From contig NZ_CP034562.1 in the NCBI RefSeq assembly GCF_003970675.1, positions 930,001-994,000 on the forward strand: a stretch of 64,000 bases of DNA, written 5' to 3'. This document shows positions 27,026-40,472 of this stretch, in pieces. The number at the start of each line of letters is the position of its first letter. The first letter of the stretch is position 1. The notes below the pieces were generated by a model. The model was given only the letters and a program-made list of their open reading frames with translations. It was not told the DNA's origin and did no database searches. The position numbers were made by a program, and so were the translations under genes. The stretch comes from Flammeovirga pectinis. Lineage in GTDB: Bacteria; Bacteroidota; Bacteroidia; Cytophagales; Flammeovirgaceae.

Positions 27026-30000
27026 CTAATCACTTTCTTTTTGGTGCTCCTTTCTATATTGGGAAGGAGAGAGTTCGTATTTCTTTTTAAAACTCGTTCT
27101 AAAATATTTTGCATCAGAGAAGCCAACTTTCATCATTACTTCTGCTACAGGTAAATTACTTTTAGCAAGAAGCTTAGCAGCAAATTTGATTCTGAAATTT
27201 CTTAAAAATTCAGAAGAGGACATCCCTGTTTGTTGTTTAATCTTTTTGTATAATGAGGATTGACTAATACCTATTTCATCTTGAATACTTTGTACTTTAA
27301 AATCAGGATTAGACATATTGTTTTCAATCAGGTCTGTGATTTTAGCAATTAAGATTTCATCTTCATTTACCGGTACAACTTCTTTTGTTTCTGTGAGAAT
27401 TTCATTTCTGTAGATATTTTTAAAATACTGTCTACTGTTAATTAAATTCTGAATATGGGTTTTTAAGATCGAAATATGGAACGGTTTAGAGATACATAAA
27501 TCTGCACCAGCCTTTAAGCCGTTTACTTTATTTTTTTCTGTAAGATGAGAAGCAATTAAGATACTTGGAATGATGGCTAATTTTGCATCTTTTTTCAACC
27601 TTTTAATAATATCAATTCCAGACCCAGAGTTGAGTGTATTATCAATAAGTATAATATCTGTATCGTTCTTTCCTAAATACTGAAACAGCTCAACAGAATT
27701 ATCAAATGCTACAATATTATATTCACTTAAAATTGAGGAGAAAAAGGCAACAGTATCTTTGTTATCATCTAACAATGTAATTGTATGGGCAGTTTTATCT
27801 AGTTTATCTGTTGACGTATTATCTGCAATTAACTCATTATTAAAATAAAATTGACCATTTTCTTCAGCATCTAACTTTATTTCATCAGTAGTATAAGTCT
27901 CTTTATCAATAGGAATGGTAATACAGATTCTATTCGAAGTTGAACTTGGAAGTAGGAGAGAACCTTTGTGTTTTTTCAGAAACCATTCACTCATTGGAAT
28001 ACCAATTAAAGCTGTCTTTCTCATTTCAAGATCAATTTTTTTCTCCCTCATTTCTCCATCAATTAGATAGAGGTTTATGTTGGCATAATTGATTTGATTA
28101 TTTTCAGTAACATCAATAACAATTAGAAGCTGATCTGATGTTGTTGCATTTTGAAATACAGTGAGGAATAAAAAGTGAAGAATTGTTTCAATTTTCTCTA
28201 TATCAAACCAAGCTGTAATATCGTTTTCAGGTAATTGAATATCTATTTTCACACCTAATTGAGCGGCTTGTAATAAGAATGATTCTCTAAAATTTAGTAA
28301 GAAAGTAGAAAGATTATACTGGTAAACTTCTAATTTAAAATGTTGCTCGTCTCTATCTTTATTTGATAAAATAAAACGAACTATGTTATGCATTTTAGAT
28401 GCATTTAAATACAATAATTGCAACTGTTTACGTAAGGCAGGTGAGGTATTGGTATTGTTATGAATCATATTTTCCAAAGGCATCAGTAACTGATTAATTG
28501 GTGTGTTAAGTTCATTGATAATATCTTCGTAAACCTCTTTATTTTCTTTGTGTAAATTAGTCTGCTCTTCTTGAAGCTTTAATTTTGATCGTATTTCTGC
28601 TCTTTTTCCTGTAAAGTCTTTCCAATACCAAGCACCAAGAATAATTATACAGAAGTAGAGTAATTTAGCCCACCATGTAGCCCAAATTGGAGGAAGCACT
28701 TTTATTTCTAAAGTTGCAGGTTTACTCCATTTACCACCAATACTTTTTGTAGATACATTAAATTGATATGCTCCAGGATTAATATTACTGTAATTAGCAG
28801 AGTTATTTTTACCCACCAAATTCCAGTCACTATCTAAGCCCTTCATAAAGTACCTATATTGTAATGCATCGTGGTTTCTATAATCAATTCCTTGAAAAGC
28901 GATAGAGAATTGTGCTTCCTCACTATCCAAAGTAATAGATTTAGTATCTGAAATATTCTTTAGTAGAATTTTAGATTTATCGTTCGCTCTTATTGTTTTG
29001 TTATAGACCTCCAATTTTGTGAGTAAAATTTGAGGAGGTAAAACACTAATTTTGATGTTCTTAGGATGAAAGTAATTTAAACCACCTGCACCGCCAAAAT
29101 AAATAGTCCCGTCTTTTCCAATAGCTCTAGAACCATCCATAAAATCATGTTGTTGAATCCCTTCATCAATACCATGTTTGGTTATTGTATTTTTAATGTA
29201 ATTAAAAGCTACAATTCCATGGTTAGTTGTTAACCAAAGCACTCCATTTTTATCTTGTTGGATTGCATGAATTATGTTAGTCGATAAGGATGGATGTATC
29301 TTAAATTCTTCAAGTCTTTTTTCTTTATAATGATAGGCAAGTAAACCTTTATCAAAAGAGCCGATCCAAAGAATAGGAGCGTTATTATCAAAAAACAGAT
29401 CGAAGGTAATCTCAATGTCAAAAGGTAGTTTAACTTTAAGAAGTTTGTTACTTTGCTTGTCGTAAGTAAATATTCCACCATCACCATAAGTACCAAACCA
29501 CACTAAATTGTCTTTTGATGTAATGGAACGAATATCCATTGTACGCGTCGCATCAATAGAGATTGCCTTGTTTTCTTTTTCATTAATAAAATGTAATCCT
29601 CCACGGTTTGTACCCACCCATAATGTAGAATCGTTATCTTCAGCTAAAGCTCTAACATCATTTTTTAATAATCCATTATCAATAGTATAATGAATAAACT
29701 TGTCAGTTATGGTATCATATTTATTTAGTCCTCCAGAGTAAGTACCAAACCATAGTTCACCTTTTTTAGTAGTTAGAGCAGAAATAATATTATTATCAGA
29801 AAGAGAACTTTCATTTCCATCATGAATATACTTCTTGGTCGTTTTATTATCTAAGTTGTATTTCGTAATACCTTGTCCGTCTGTACCTGCCCAAATATTA
29901 TTCTTCTTATCTAAGGTGATACCCCAAATAATATTACTACTTAAAATGTCTTTTTTTATGAGTTTGAAAGTATGGTACTGATCTTTTAATAAGTATACAC

Positions 30001-30970
30001 CTCTTCTTTGTGTACCCACCCAGATATTGTGCTGAATATCTTCGTAAATAGAACGAATAGATTGATTGGTAATTTCATGGTGTAGTGCCACCCTTGTTAA
30101 CTGATTATTTGTTTTGGCAGAGATTTTCCATAAACCATTTAACTCTGTACCTATCCAAATATCACCTTTAGAATCTGAATGGATAGAGAGTATTGTTGTA
30201 TTAAAAAAAGCTCTTTTATGAACGGAAAATAACGTTTTAGATTTGGCATCGTATTTTGCAATGCCTTTAGAAGTTCCCACCCAAATATTATTCTCTTTAT
30301 CTTGAGTAATGCAGTACACTTTTTTAGAAGGAACCTGATTTACTCCATTACCAATTGGAAAAGTGGTAATGTAATGGTTTGTCATATTTATTAGATCAAT
30401 ACCAGTTTCTTTATTCGTTACCCATACTAGCCCTGTAGTTTTATCAATACCAATTTTTTCTATCTGATTTGAGGAAAGAGAGATTGAAGAACTTCCTAGA
30501 TACCAATGTTCAATAATAGAATACTGATTATCTATTAAATAAATACCAAAATTATTTACACCAATTAAAGTCAGGTTATCATTTAATTTTTTGATATGAG
30601 AAATTGTTTTGTTTTCTAACTCAGGTAAAGCATTGATAATTTTTTCATGTACCTGATCTATAACCCTTAATCCTTTAGTAGTTCCTACCCAAACTTCTTT
30701 AGGCGATTTAATTTCTATAGAAGTAATAAAGTGCGATGGTAAACTATCTCTATAAATGGGTTGAACAAGATTGAAGTTATTGCCATCAAAAATACTTAAG
30801 CCGCTTTCTGTAGCTAACCAAATTAAACCATAGTCATCTTGTTCAATTTGATAAACGGTATTATGTGATAGTCCATCTAATGTTGTGTAATTATTAGACG
30901 ACTGACCAATACAGATAGAGCTAAATAATAGTAAAGCTCCAATAAAGAGTAGTTTAGTTTTGTAAATCAT
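27026..30970 (-). CDS. Hybrid two-component regulator (HTCS) with degenerate kinase core
   Basis: I start at the ATG at 30970 because it begins a signal peptide (MIYKTKLLFIGALLLF); an in-frame ATG lies further upstream at 31027. In order: about 13 beta-propeller Reg_prop repeats (NIWVGTSKG type), a Y_Y_Y domain, a membrane segment (about 770), a DHp-like region, an ATPase-like region, a receiver domain with phospho-Asp1110 and Lys (SKPF), and a C-terminal AraC-type HTH. In the DHp the conserved HELRTP box reads NELNTP, so the phospho-accepting His is Asn819, and the ATPase N and G boxes are poorly conserved. It is divergent from the PUL it probably controls by binding an oligosaccharide in the periplasm. 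Confidence 0.92.
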   Translation of the reverse strand: MIYKTKLLFIGALLLFSSICIGQSSNNYTTLDGLSHNTVYQIEQDDYGLIWLATESGLSIFDGNNFNLVQPIYRDSLPSHFITSIEIKSPKEVWVGTTKGLRVIDQVHEKIINALPELENKTISHIKKLNDNLTLIGVNNFGIYLIDNQYSIIEHWYLGSSSISLSSNQIEKIGIDKTTGLVWVTNKETGIDLINMTNHYITTFPIGNGVNQVPSKKVYCITQDKENNIWVGTSKGIAKYDAKSKTLFSVHKRAFFNTTILSIHSDSKGDIWIGTELNGLWKISAKTNNQLTRVALHHEITNQSIRSIYEDIQHNIWVGTQRRGVYLLKDQYHTFKLIKKDILSSNIIWGITLDKKNNIWAGTDGQGITKYNLDNKTTKKYIHDGNESSLSDNNIISALTTKKGELWFGTYSGGLNKYDTITDKFIHYTIDNGLLKNDVRALAEDNDSTLWVGTNRGGLHFINEKENKAISIDATRTMDIRSITSKDNLVWFGTYGDGGIFTYDKQSNKLLKVKLPFDIEITFDLFFDNNAPILWIGSFDKGLLAYHYKEKRLEEFKIHPSLSTNIIHAIQQDKNGVLWLTTNHGIVAFNYIKNTITKHGIDEGIQQHDFMDGSRAIGKDGTIYFGGAGGLNYFHPKNIKISVLPPQILLTKLEVYNKTIRANDKSKILLKNISDTKSITLDSEEAQFSIAFQGIDYRNHDALQYRYFMKGLDSDWNLVGKNNSANYSNINPGAYQFNVSTKSIGGKWSKPATLEIKVLPPIWATWWAKLLYFCIIILGAWYWKDFTGKRAEIRSKLKLQEEQTNLHKENKEVYEDIINELNTPINQLLMPLENMIHNNTNTSPALRKQLQLLYLNASKMHNIVRFILSNKDRDEQHFKLEVYQYNLSTFLLNFRESFLLQAAQLGVKIDIQLPENDITAWFDIEKIETILHFLFLTVFQNATTSDQLLIVIDVTENNQINYANINLYLIDGEMREKKIDLEMRKTALIGIPMSEWFLKKHKGSLLLPSSTSNRICITIPIDKETYTTDEIKLDAEENGQFYFNNELIADNTSTDKLDKTAHTITLLDDNKDTVAFFSSILSEYNIVAFDNSVELFQYLGKNDTDIILIDNTLNSGSGIDIIKRLKKDAKLAIIPSILIASHLTEKNKVNGLKAGADLCISKPFHISILKTHIQNLINSRQYFKNIYRNEILTETKEVVPVNEDEILIAKITDLIENNMSNPDFKVQSIQDEIGISQSSLYKKIKQQTGMSSSEFLRNFRIKFAAKLLAKSNLPVAEVMMKVGFSDAKYFRTSFKKKYELSPSQYRKEHQKESD

Positions 30971-31166
30971 TAGGTTGAAAACCTGAGTTTCTTTTGTGTG
31001 GTTGTATATATGTAGTAAAAATAACACTTAAAGTTTTAGGGTGAAATGATTCTATGATAATAAAATTTAAGTGTCTGTATTATAGGGTTTTGGGTATTTT
31101 TGAAATTGTTAAATTACTGATTTGCACCTTTTGTAATGGTATGTATAAATAAGGAGGTAATGATTT

Positions 31167-31204
31167 GACCCTCTGATTAAAATAATTAAAAGACCCTTTT
31201 ATGA
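31167..31204 (+). promoter_or_regulatory. Direct repeat upstream of PUL 1, candidate regulator site
   Basis: GACCCTCTGATTA (31167) and GACCCTTTTATGA (31192) are direct repeats 25 bp apart, in the 252-bp gap between the HTCS gene and the PUL. A similar GACCCTTTTTATAA occurs upstream of PUL 2 at 57552. Candidate HTCS operator; not tested. Confidence 0.4.
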
Positions 31205-31279
31205 GATGCACTTTTCATATTTGTAAACGTAAAAGCAACATGAAATGAATTTATTACCTTCAATAGTTTCAATTGACGT

Positions 31280-32488
31280 ATGAAAACTAAACTTTACTTA
31301 TTAAATATCCTGCTGATTGGTTTACTCTTCCAATCTTGTACTAAGGATGAAATCAACGATCCTACTAACCCTGTTATTAATACAGCAGAAACAGTAGACG
31401 TAACTAGAGGCGAGAATATGCAAATTCAAGCCACTTTTTCTCATGATATGGGAATTAGTAATGTACACTTGTATCAGCCTGAGTGGGACCTAGATAGAGT
31501 AATAGAGTTAAAGGATGAAATGCCTAAAACTTATGAATTGGATTATACTTTTGCTGTTCCTGCAGATGCTAAAGATGAAGCATCAATAGAATTAACAGCA
31601 ACAAGTATCGGTGGAAACACGACAAAAGCTACACAGTTAGCAAAGGTGACAGATTCACAAAATATCTATTTACATGGACATAATTTAGTAGGTGTAGATG
31701 CAGAATGGACAACACCTTCTACAGCAATTTTAATGACAAGATCTGCTACCAACCCTAATTTATATTCTACAGTAGTAGAATTTGTTGGGAATGGAGGAGA
31801 TGGCTGGGGTTCTACTTTGGCTATTTTAGGACAATCTTCTGGAGTTCTACCTTTTAATGCTGTTGTTGATGTCGAAAATTTAGACGCTGCTTATCATGAT
31901 ACTAATTGGTGGTGGAACGGTAATAACTATGAAGAAGCATCTAATTATCCTGGTTATGTAATATTTGATGCAGATGCAGGTAATATGACAATACCAATGA
32001 TAAAGCAAGATGATGCTAGTATTCCTAACTGGGACTCAGAACCAGGTTTTTATAATCTACAACCGTTGGCCTTTTATGATAATCCTGGAAAATACGAAGT
32101 TGTTTTCAATTTGGAATCAATGGAATTAACAATTAGCATGACAGAAGCACCACTACCTCCGGTAGAAGCAGATATGTATATCGTTGGAGGTGGTTTTCCT
32201 GAATATTCTCAATGGTGGAGTCCAGAAGATGGTATTCCTATGGTCACTACTGCAGAAGGAGAGTATTCTATTACAAACCTTCAAATAGAAGCTGGTGCTG
32301 AAATGAAATTCTTAGGACAAAATGACGATTGGAGTCCTTATAATTACGGATGGGTAACAAAAGGAAATGACCCAACAGTAGCAATGCTTAACGCTGATAA
32401 TTCAGAACCTTTACAATTTGACGAAGCAGGTTATTATGATATTGTTTTTAATACAAACGATATGACTTGTACAGTTACAAAACAATAA
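31280..32488 (+). CDS. SusE/SusF-like surface lipoprotein
   Basis: The 402-residue protein has a lipobox ending at Cys20 (LLFQSC) followed by Thr-Lys-Asp-Glu, compatible with surface export. An N-terminal Ig-like domain (about 30-125) is followed by two starch-binding-like beta domains. The C-terminal one begins MYIVGGGFPEYSQWW (about 298) and ends with the typical GYYDIVFNTNDMTCTVT. It likely binds the target polysaccharide at the cell surface. It precedes susC rather than following susD, an uncommon order. Confidence 0.78.
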   Translation: MKTKLYLLNILLIGLLFQSCTKDEINDPTNPVINTAETVDVTRGENMQIQATFSHDMGISNVHLYQPEWDLDRVIELKDEMPKTYELDYTFAVPADAKDEASIELTATSIGGNTTKATQLAKVTDSQNIYLHGHNLVGVDAEWTTPSTAILMTRSATNPNLYSTVVEFVGNGGDGWGSTLAILGQSSGVLPFNAVVDVENLDAAYHDTNWWWNGNNYEEASNYPGYVIFDADAGNMTIPMIKQDDASIPNWDSEPGFYNLQPLAFYDNPGKYEVVFNLESMELTISMTEAPLPPVEADMYIVGGGFPEYSQWWSPEDGIPMVTTAEGEYSITNLQIEAGAEMKFLGQNDDWSPYNYGWVTKGNDPTVAMLNADNSEPLQFDEAGYYDIVFNTNDMTCTVTKQ

Positions 32489-32503
32489 AAGACTAAACAT
32501 TAG

Positions 32504-32535
32504 ACCGAGTGAGTAAGTAAGCTTACTTACTCGGT
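32504..32535 (+). other. Stem-loop between the SusE/F-like gene and susC
   Basis: A 22-nt perfect palindrome at 32511-32532 centred on AAGCTT, extended by ACCGAG (32504-32509) and CTCGGT (32530-32535) in an alternative pairing. No T run follows, so partial termination or mRNA protection is more likely than full termination. Confidence 0.65.
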
Positions 32536-32566
32536 TCTACTCTCAATATCAAACTCCTCATTTAAA

Positions 32567-35500
32567 ATGAATAAACGATTATTATTTTTATTCCTAGGAA
32601 TAATTACGGCACTAAATACATTCGCCCAAGAGCAAACAATCTCTGGGGAAGTAGTATCAACAGTTGGAGAACCATTAATTGGAGTAACTGTTTTAATTAA
32701 AGGAACTACTACTGGTTCTACAACAGATTTTGATGGTAAATATACACTTAACGCAAAATCTGGAGATATATTAGTTTACTCTTATATAGGTTACTTTTCT
32801 AGAGAAATTACAGTAGGAAATCAATCAAAATTAAACATTACATTAGAAGAAGATGCAGCTCAGTTAGAAGAGGTAGTTGTAGTTGGTTACGGTACTCAGA
32901 AAAAGAGTGAAGTATCTTCTGCTATTTCAACAGCAGACGGAGATGATTTAAGAAAAATGGCAACTTCTGATGTAGCAACTTCACTTCAGGGTAGAGTAAG
33001 TGGTGTACAGGTTTCTCAATCTGGTACAGCTCCTGGGCAATCTCCTAATATTAATATTCGTGGTATTAGTACATTAAATGGTAACACGCCATTATATGTT
33101 GTTGATGGAGCAATTGTAGAAGATATTACATTCTTAAGTCCTAAAGACATAGCAGAAATTCATGTATTAAAAGATGCAGCATCGGCAGCAATATATGGAT
33201 CAAGAGGTTCTAATGGTGTTATTGTTGTAACTACAATAAAAGGAACTGAGGGAACAATGCATGTTTCTATAGATGCATCAGCAGGTGTTCAACAAATTGC
33301 AAGACTACCGAAAACAGCAAATGCAGCAGAATATAGAGAAGCAATGAAATTAATTGGTAGTTCTACTTCTTTAGGGAATGCAGATACCAATTGGTTTAAT
33401 GAAGTTGTAAATGAAGCAGCACCAATTCAAGATTACAACATTAATATTACTGGAGGTTCAGAAAAAATTAGATACAATTTTAGTGGTAACTATTATACAC
33501 AAGAAGGTGTATTGAAAGGTTATGACTATGAAAGATTTACGGGTCGTTTTGGTATTGATGTTCAACTAACAGATAAAATTACAGTAGGCCAGTCTGCTTC
33601 TATAACACCTTCTAAATCAATTAATGGTGTTGGTGGTATTCCTTTTTCAGCAGTACGTCTTCGTCCAACAGATGCAGTTTTCAAGCCAATTGATGAGCAA
33701 AAGGGATTAAATGAATATAGCATCTATGCAGCGTCAACAAATGATGTTGGTAACTTAGTGGGTAGTGTAGCTAGAAATGATAATTACGAAAAGCAAAATA
33801 AGATTTTCTCTAATACCTATTTAAACTATGAGATTATTGAAGGTTTAGCTTTTAAAACTCAATTAGGTTATTACTACAGTACTTGGCAATCTAATAGCTT
33901 TAGTCCTGAGTTTTATATTGGAGCAAATGATTTTAACAAGGTAACTTCTGCAAGTAGAGATCAAAATATAAAAAGTAATTATGTGTGGAATAACACTTTA
34001 ACTTATCAAAAAGTATTTGGTAAACATAGTGTATCTGGTATGATTGGTATGGCAATGGAAAGAGCAAATCATCAAACATCTGGAGCATCTGGATTAAATA
34101 TCCCAAGTAATAACATTAATTTAAGATATCCAGAGGCAGCACAAGATGGCTTTAGAGGATGGGGTACAAATTATATCAATTCATTGGCTTCGGGTTTTGC
34201 TCGTCTTTCATACTCTTACGATGAACGTTACTTCATGACAGCCAACTTTAGAATGGATGGTTCATCTCGTTTTCCAAAAGAGAATAAATGGGCATCTTTT
34301 CCTTCAATCTCTTTAGGTTGGAATGCATCAAACGAAGAATTTTTAGCAGATGCTGATTGGTTATCTCAATTAAGACTTAGAGGTAGCTGGGGACAAGTGG
34401 GTAACCAAGCTATAGAAGATAATAATGCCTATTTAACAACACTGAGTAATTACGATTATGTTTATGGTGTTGATGGAAATAGAGCATCGGGCTTAGCTCC
34501 AAGTAATATTGGAAATGCAGGTTTAAAATGGGAAACTGTAGAAGATATTGATATTGGAATCGATGTAGGTATTTTGAACGATAAATTTACTGCAACATTT
34601 GATTGGTTTGATAGAACAACACAAGACATGTTAATGTTGAAAAATGTTCCTCCTCATTTAGGTTTCCCGGGTCATACAGGAGAAATCTATGCCAATGTAG
34701 GTAGTATGAATACAAGAGGATGGGATGCAAGTGTATCTTATAACTTAAGTAAAACGGATTGGTCTTTTGGAGCAACTTTAAACTTGTCTCAAGCAAAATC
34801 AAAAATTGTTGCATTATCTAAAGAAGGAGAATCACTTTACGGTGGAGATTCACAAAGAGTGAATAATATGACAAAAACTTCTGTAGGTAGTACAGTTGCA
34901 GGTTTCTATGGTTTTGTTCATGATGGAGTCTTCCAAAACCAAAAAGAATTGAATAGCCATGCAACAAACGAAGGGAAACTAATTCAGCCAAATGCAGCTG
35001 TTGGCGATATCCGTTTTAAAGACCTGAATGGTGATGGTGTTATTTCTGATGAGGATAGAAAATATATTGGTAATCCAGAACCAGATGTAGTATTTGGTTT
35101 AACTTTAAATGGTACATACAAAGGGTTTGATTTATCAATGACTTTCCAAGGAACATACGGAAATGATATTATTAATGGTATGGCACCTTATACATATTCA
35201 GGAGATTTAGGAAATACAAATATCCAACAAGGAGTTGTAGATAGATCTTGGTCTGGAGAAGGGTCTACAAATTTATATCCTCGTTTAGACGGTGCAAGCC
35301 AAACAGCCAACTTTCACAGATTCTCAAAATTATATATTCAAGATGGTTCTTTCTTGAGATTACAAAATATTCAAATCGGATACACATTTAATAACCTTAA
35401 AAGCGTTGACCGTTTAAGAATTTTTGCTTCTGCTCAAAACCTATTTACGATTACAGGTTACGATGGGATGGACCCAGATGTATCAGGTGGATCAAATGGT

Positions 35501-35578
35501 CTTTTAGACAGAGGTATCGATTGGGGTGAATACCCTACACCAAGAACTTTCATGATGGGTGTAAATTTTAACTTCTAA
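32567..35578 (+). CDS. SusC-type TonB-dependent outer-membrane transporter (PUL 1)
   Basis: The 1003-residue protein has a signal peptide (about 1-20), a carboxypeptidase-regulatory-like domain (about 22-105; SGEVVSTVGEPLIGVTVLIK in part), and the plug entry EEVVVVGYGTQKK (about 104-116). NIRGISTLNGNTPLYVVDGAI and DAASAAIYGSRGSNGVIVVTT are typical of the SusC plug, and a beta-barrel follows. There is no N-terminal STN domain, so it is not a transducer to an anti-sigma factor. It imports oligosaccharides with the SusD at 35598, 19 bp downstream. Confidence 0.97.
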   Translation: MNKRLLFLFLGIITALNTFAQEQTISGEVVSTVGEPLIGVTVLIKGTTTGSTTDFDGKYTLNAKSGDILVYSYIGYFSREITVGNQSKLNITLEEDAAQLEEVVVVGYGTQKKSEVSSAISTADGDDLRKMATSDVATSLQGRVSGVQVSQSGTAPGQSPNINIRGISTLNGNTPLYVVDGAIVEDITFLSPKDIAEIHVLKDAASAAIYGSRGSNGVIVVTTIKGTEGTMHVSIDASAGVQQIARLPKTANAAEYREAMKLIGSSTSLGNADTNWFNEVVNEAAPIQDYNINITGGSEKIRYNFSGNYYTQEGVLKGYDYERFTGRFGIDVQLTDKITVGQSASITPSKSINGVGGIPFSAVRLRPTDAVFKPIDEQKGLNEYSIYAASTNDVGNLVGSVARNDNYEKQNKIFSNTYLNYEIIEGLAFKTQLGYYYSTWQSNSFSPEFYIGANDFNKVTSASRDQNIKSNYVWNNTLTYQKVFGKHSVSGMIGMAMERANHQTSGASGLNIPSNNINLRYPEAAQDGFRGWGTNYINSLASGFARLSYSYDERYFMTANFRMDGSSRFPKENKWASFPSISLGWNASNEEFLADADWLSQLRLRGSWGQVGNQAIEDNNAYLTTLSNYDYVYGVDGNRASGLAPSNIGNAGLKWETVEDIDIGIDVGILNDKFTATFDWFDRTTQDMLMLKNVPPHLGFPGHTGEIYANVGSMNTRGWDASVSYNLSKTDWSFGATLNLSQAKSKIVALSKEGESLYGGDSQRVNNMTKTSVGSTVAGFYGFVHDGVFQNQKELNSHATNEGKLIQPNAAVGDIRFKDLNGDGVISDEDRKYIGNPEPDVVFGLTLNGTYKGFDLSMTFQGTYGNDIINGMAPYTYSGDLGNTNIQQGVVDRSWSGEGSTNLYPRLDGASQTANFHRFSKLYIQDGSFLRLQNIQIGYTFNNLKSVDRLRIFASAQNLFTITGYDGMDPDVSGGSNGLLDRGIDWGEYPTPRTFMMGVNFNF

Positions 35579-35597
35579 TCAATCAAACAAGACAAAA

Positions 35598-37166
35598 ATG
35601 AAAACATTAGCAAAATATATAATTAGTTCTGTTCTACTTGTAGGCAATGTTGGGTGTGCAGATTACTTGGATAATCCACCTCAAGGAATTCAAACTATTG
35701 ATAATTTCTACGATAATGAAAATCAAGCTACTCAAGGCTTAATGTCGGCGTATTATTGGTTAAGTGGAGATGATTGGTATTATAAAGATTGTTTCCGATT
35801 TATAGGTGATGTTTGTTCTGATGATGCTTTTGATGGTTATTCTGATCAATTAGACCTTACATTACTTTCAAAATTTGATATTACACCTCAAAATGAATGG
35901 TTAGACACAGAATGGAATTATAGCTACAAAGGTATTTTTCATGCTAACATAGTAATTGATAGAGTACCAAATGCACCATTTGATGATCAAGAAGTAAAAG
36001 ATCAAATAGTTGCAGAAGCTAAAGTGTTAAGAGCCTACCAATATTTTGGTTTAGTAAGAAATTTTGGAGGAGTAATTTTAATGGATTCTGAATCGACGGA
36101 AGAAGACTCAAATAAACCTAGAAGTACGGAAGCTGAAACATGGGCATTTATAGAAGCTGATTTGTTAGCAGCTATTCCACATTTACCAACAAGGGGCGAG
36201 CAAGGATCAGAGGAGCTTGGTAGAGTGACAAAAGGAACAGCTCAAGCTCTTTTGGCAAAAGTATATTTATACCAAGAAAAATGGGCAGAGTCTTTAGCAC
36301 AATCAAAAGAAGTTATGAACTCTGGGTATGCTTTAGAAGCTAACCTTGCAACTCTTTGGGATGGAACAACAAGAAATTCATTAGAATCAATTTTTGAAAT
36401 ACAAACTTCTAATGATATGTCATTTGCATTGGGTACTTCATTCCCAACAGTTTCAGGCTCGCGTAATGAGAAAAATGGTAATGTAGGTGGATGGGGATTT
36501 GACACACCTTCAAGTGACCTTGATAATGCTTTTGATGCTGATGATCCAAGAAGAGGTTTTACTATTATTCGTAATATGGATAAATTAGATGCAGATGGAA
36601 ATCCAGATGTGAATGGAACTCCTTATTATACATTTGCAGATAATGATACAGATGGTTCTAATGCTTCGGGAAGAATAAACAGAAAATATTTCTTAAAATC
36701 TTCAGCAAGAACAGGTCAGTATTGGAATGATCCTTATCAATATAAAATTATTCGCTATGCGGATGTTCTTTTAATGGCAGCAGAAGCAGCTTATCATACT
36801 GGTGATCAAAGTTCTGCTAAGAATTATGTAAATCAAGTACGTCAGAGAGCAATTGATAATGCAGCAACAGGGCATGGAATGACATTAATTTCATCAACAG
36901 GTAATCAATTACTGTTAGACATTTATAAAGAACGTCGTTTAGAATTAGCTATGGAAGGTGAACGTTTTTATGATTTAAAAAGAACAGGACGTATGACTCA
37001 AGTAATTGGTGATTTTGTTGACTATAACATGAATTCAAATACTGATTACGATGCAGGTAATAATAAAGGGTCGTTATGGAATGAAAGTAAGCATATCTTT
37101 TTCCCTATTCCACAAACTCAAATAGATTTATCTAACGGAGCTGTTAAACAGAACCCTGGATATTAA
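35598..37166 (+). CDS. SusD-type glycan-binding lipoprotein (PUL 1)
   Basis: The 522-residue protein has a lipobox at Cys20 (GNVGC). A SusD-like N-terminal domain has LRAYQYFGLVRNFGGVILMDS (split across 143-163) and the TPR helices, with KERRLELAMEGERFYDLKR in the C-terminal RagB/SusD domain. It forms the lid of the SusC transporter on the cell surface. Confidence 0.96.
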   Translation: MKTLAKYIISSVLLVGNVGCADYLDNPPQGIQTIDNFYDNENQATQGLMSAYYWLSGDDWYYKDCFRFIGDVCSDDAFDGYSDQLDLTLLSKFDITPQNEWLDTEWNYSYKGIFHANIVIDRVPNAPFDDQEVKDQIVAEAKVLRAYQYFGLVRNFGGVILMDSESTEEDSNKPRSTEAETWAFIEADLLAAIPHLPTRGEQGSEELGRVTKGTAQALLAKVYLYQEKWAESLAQSKEVMNSGYALEANLATLWDGTTRNSLESIFEIQTSNDMSFALGTSFPTVSGSRNEKNGNVGGWGFDTPSSDLDNAFDADDPRRGFTIIRNMDKLDADGNPDVNGTPYYTFADNDTDGSNASGRINRKYFLKSSARTGQYWNDPYQYKIIRYADVLLMAAEAAYHTGDQSSAKNYVNQVRQRAIDNAATGHGMTLISSTGNQLLLDIYKERRLELAMEGERFYDLKRTGRMTQVIGDFVDYNMNSNTDYDAGNNKGSLWNESKHIFFPIPQTQIDLSNGAVKQNPGY

Positions 37167-37193
37167 AGAGTAATTAACCCAATATACTATCAA

Positions 37194-37218
37194 GGTACTC
37201 CCAATAAAAGGGAGTGCC
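37194..37218 (+). other. Stem-loop between susD and the GH2 gene
   Basis: GGTACTCCC and GGGAGTGCC form a 9-bp stem (one G-U) with a 7-nt loop. No T run follows. Confidence 0.65.
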
Positions 37219-37247
37219 ACAAACTCATTTTATTAACCTGAATTTAA

Positions 37248-40412
<3,165 letters not shown>

Positions 40413-40420
40413 ATTGAGAG

Positions 40421-40446
40421 AGGCGAGGAAGTAATTTTCTTCGCCT
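40421..40446 (+). other. Stem-loop between the GH2 and GH30 genes
   Basis: AGGCGAGGAA and TTCTTCGCCT pair (one G-U) with a 6-nt loop, followed by TTTC. It could be a weak terminator or a processing/stability element. Confidence 0.6.
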
Positions 40447-40472
40447 TTTCTACCTAATTAAAAAATGATCGA

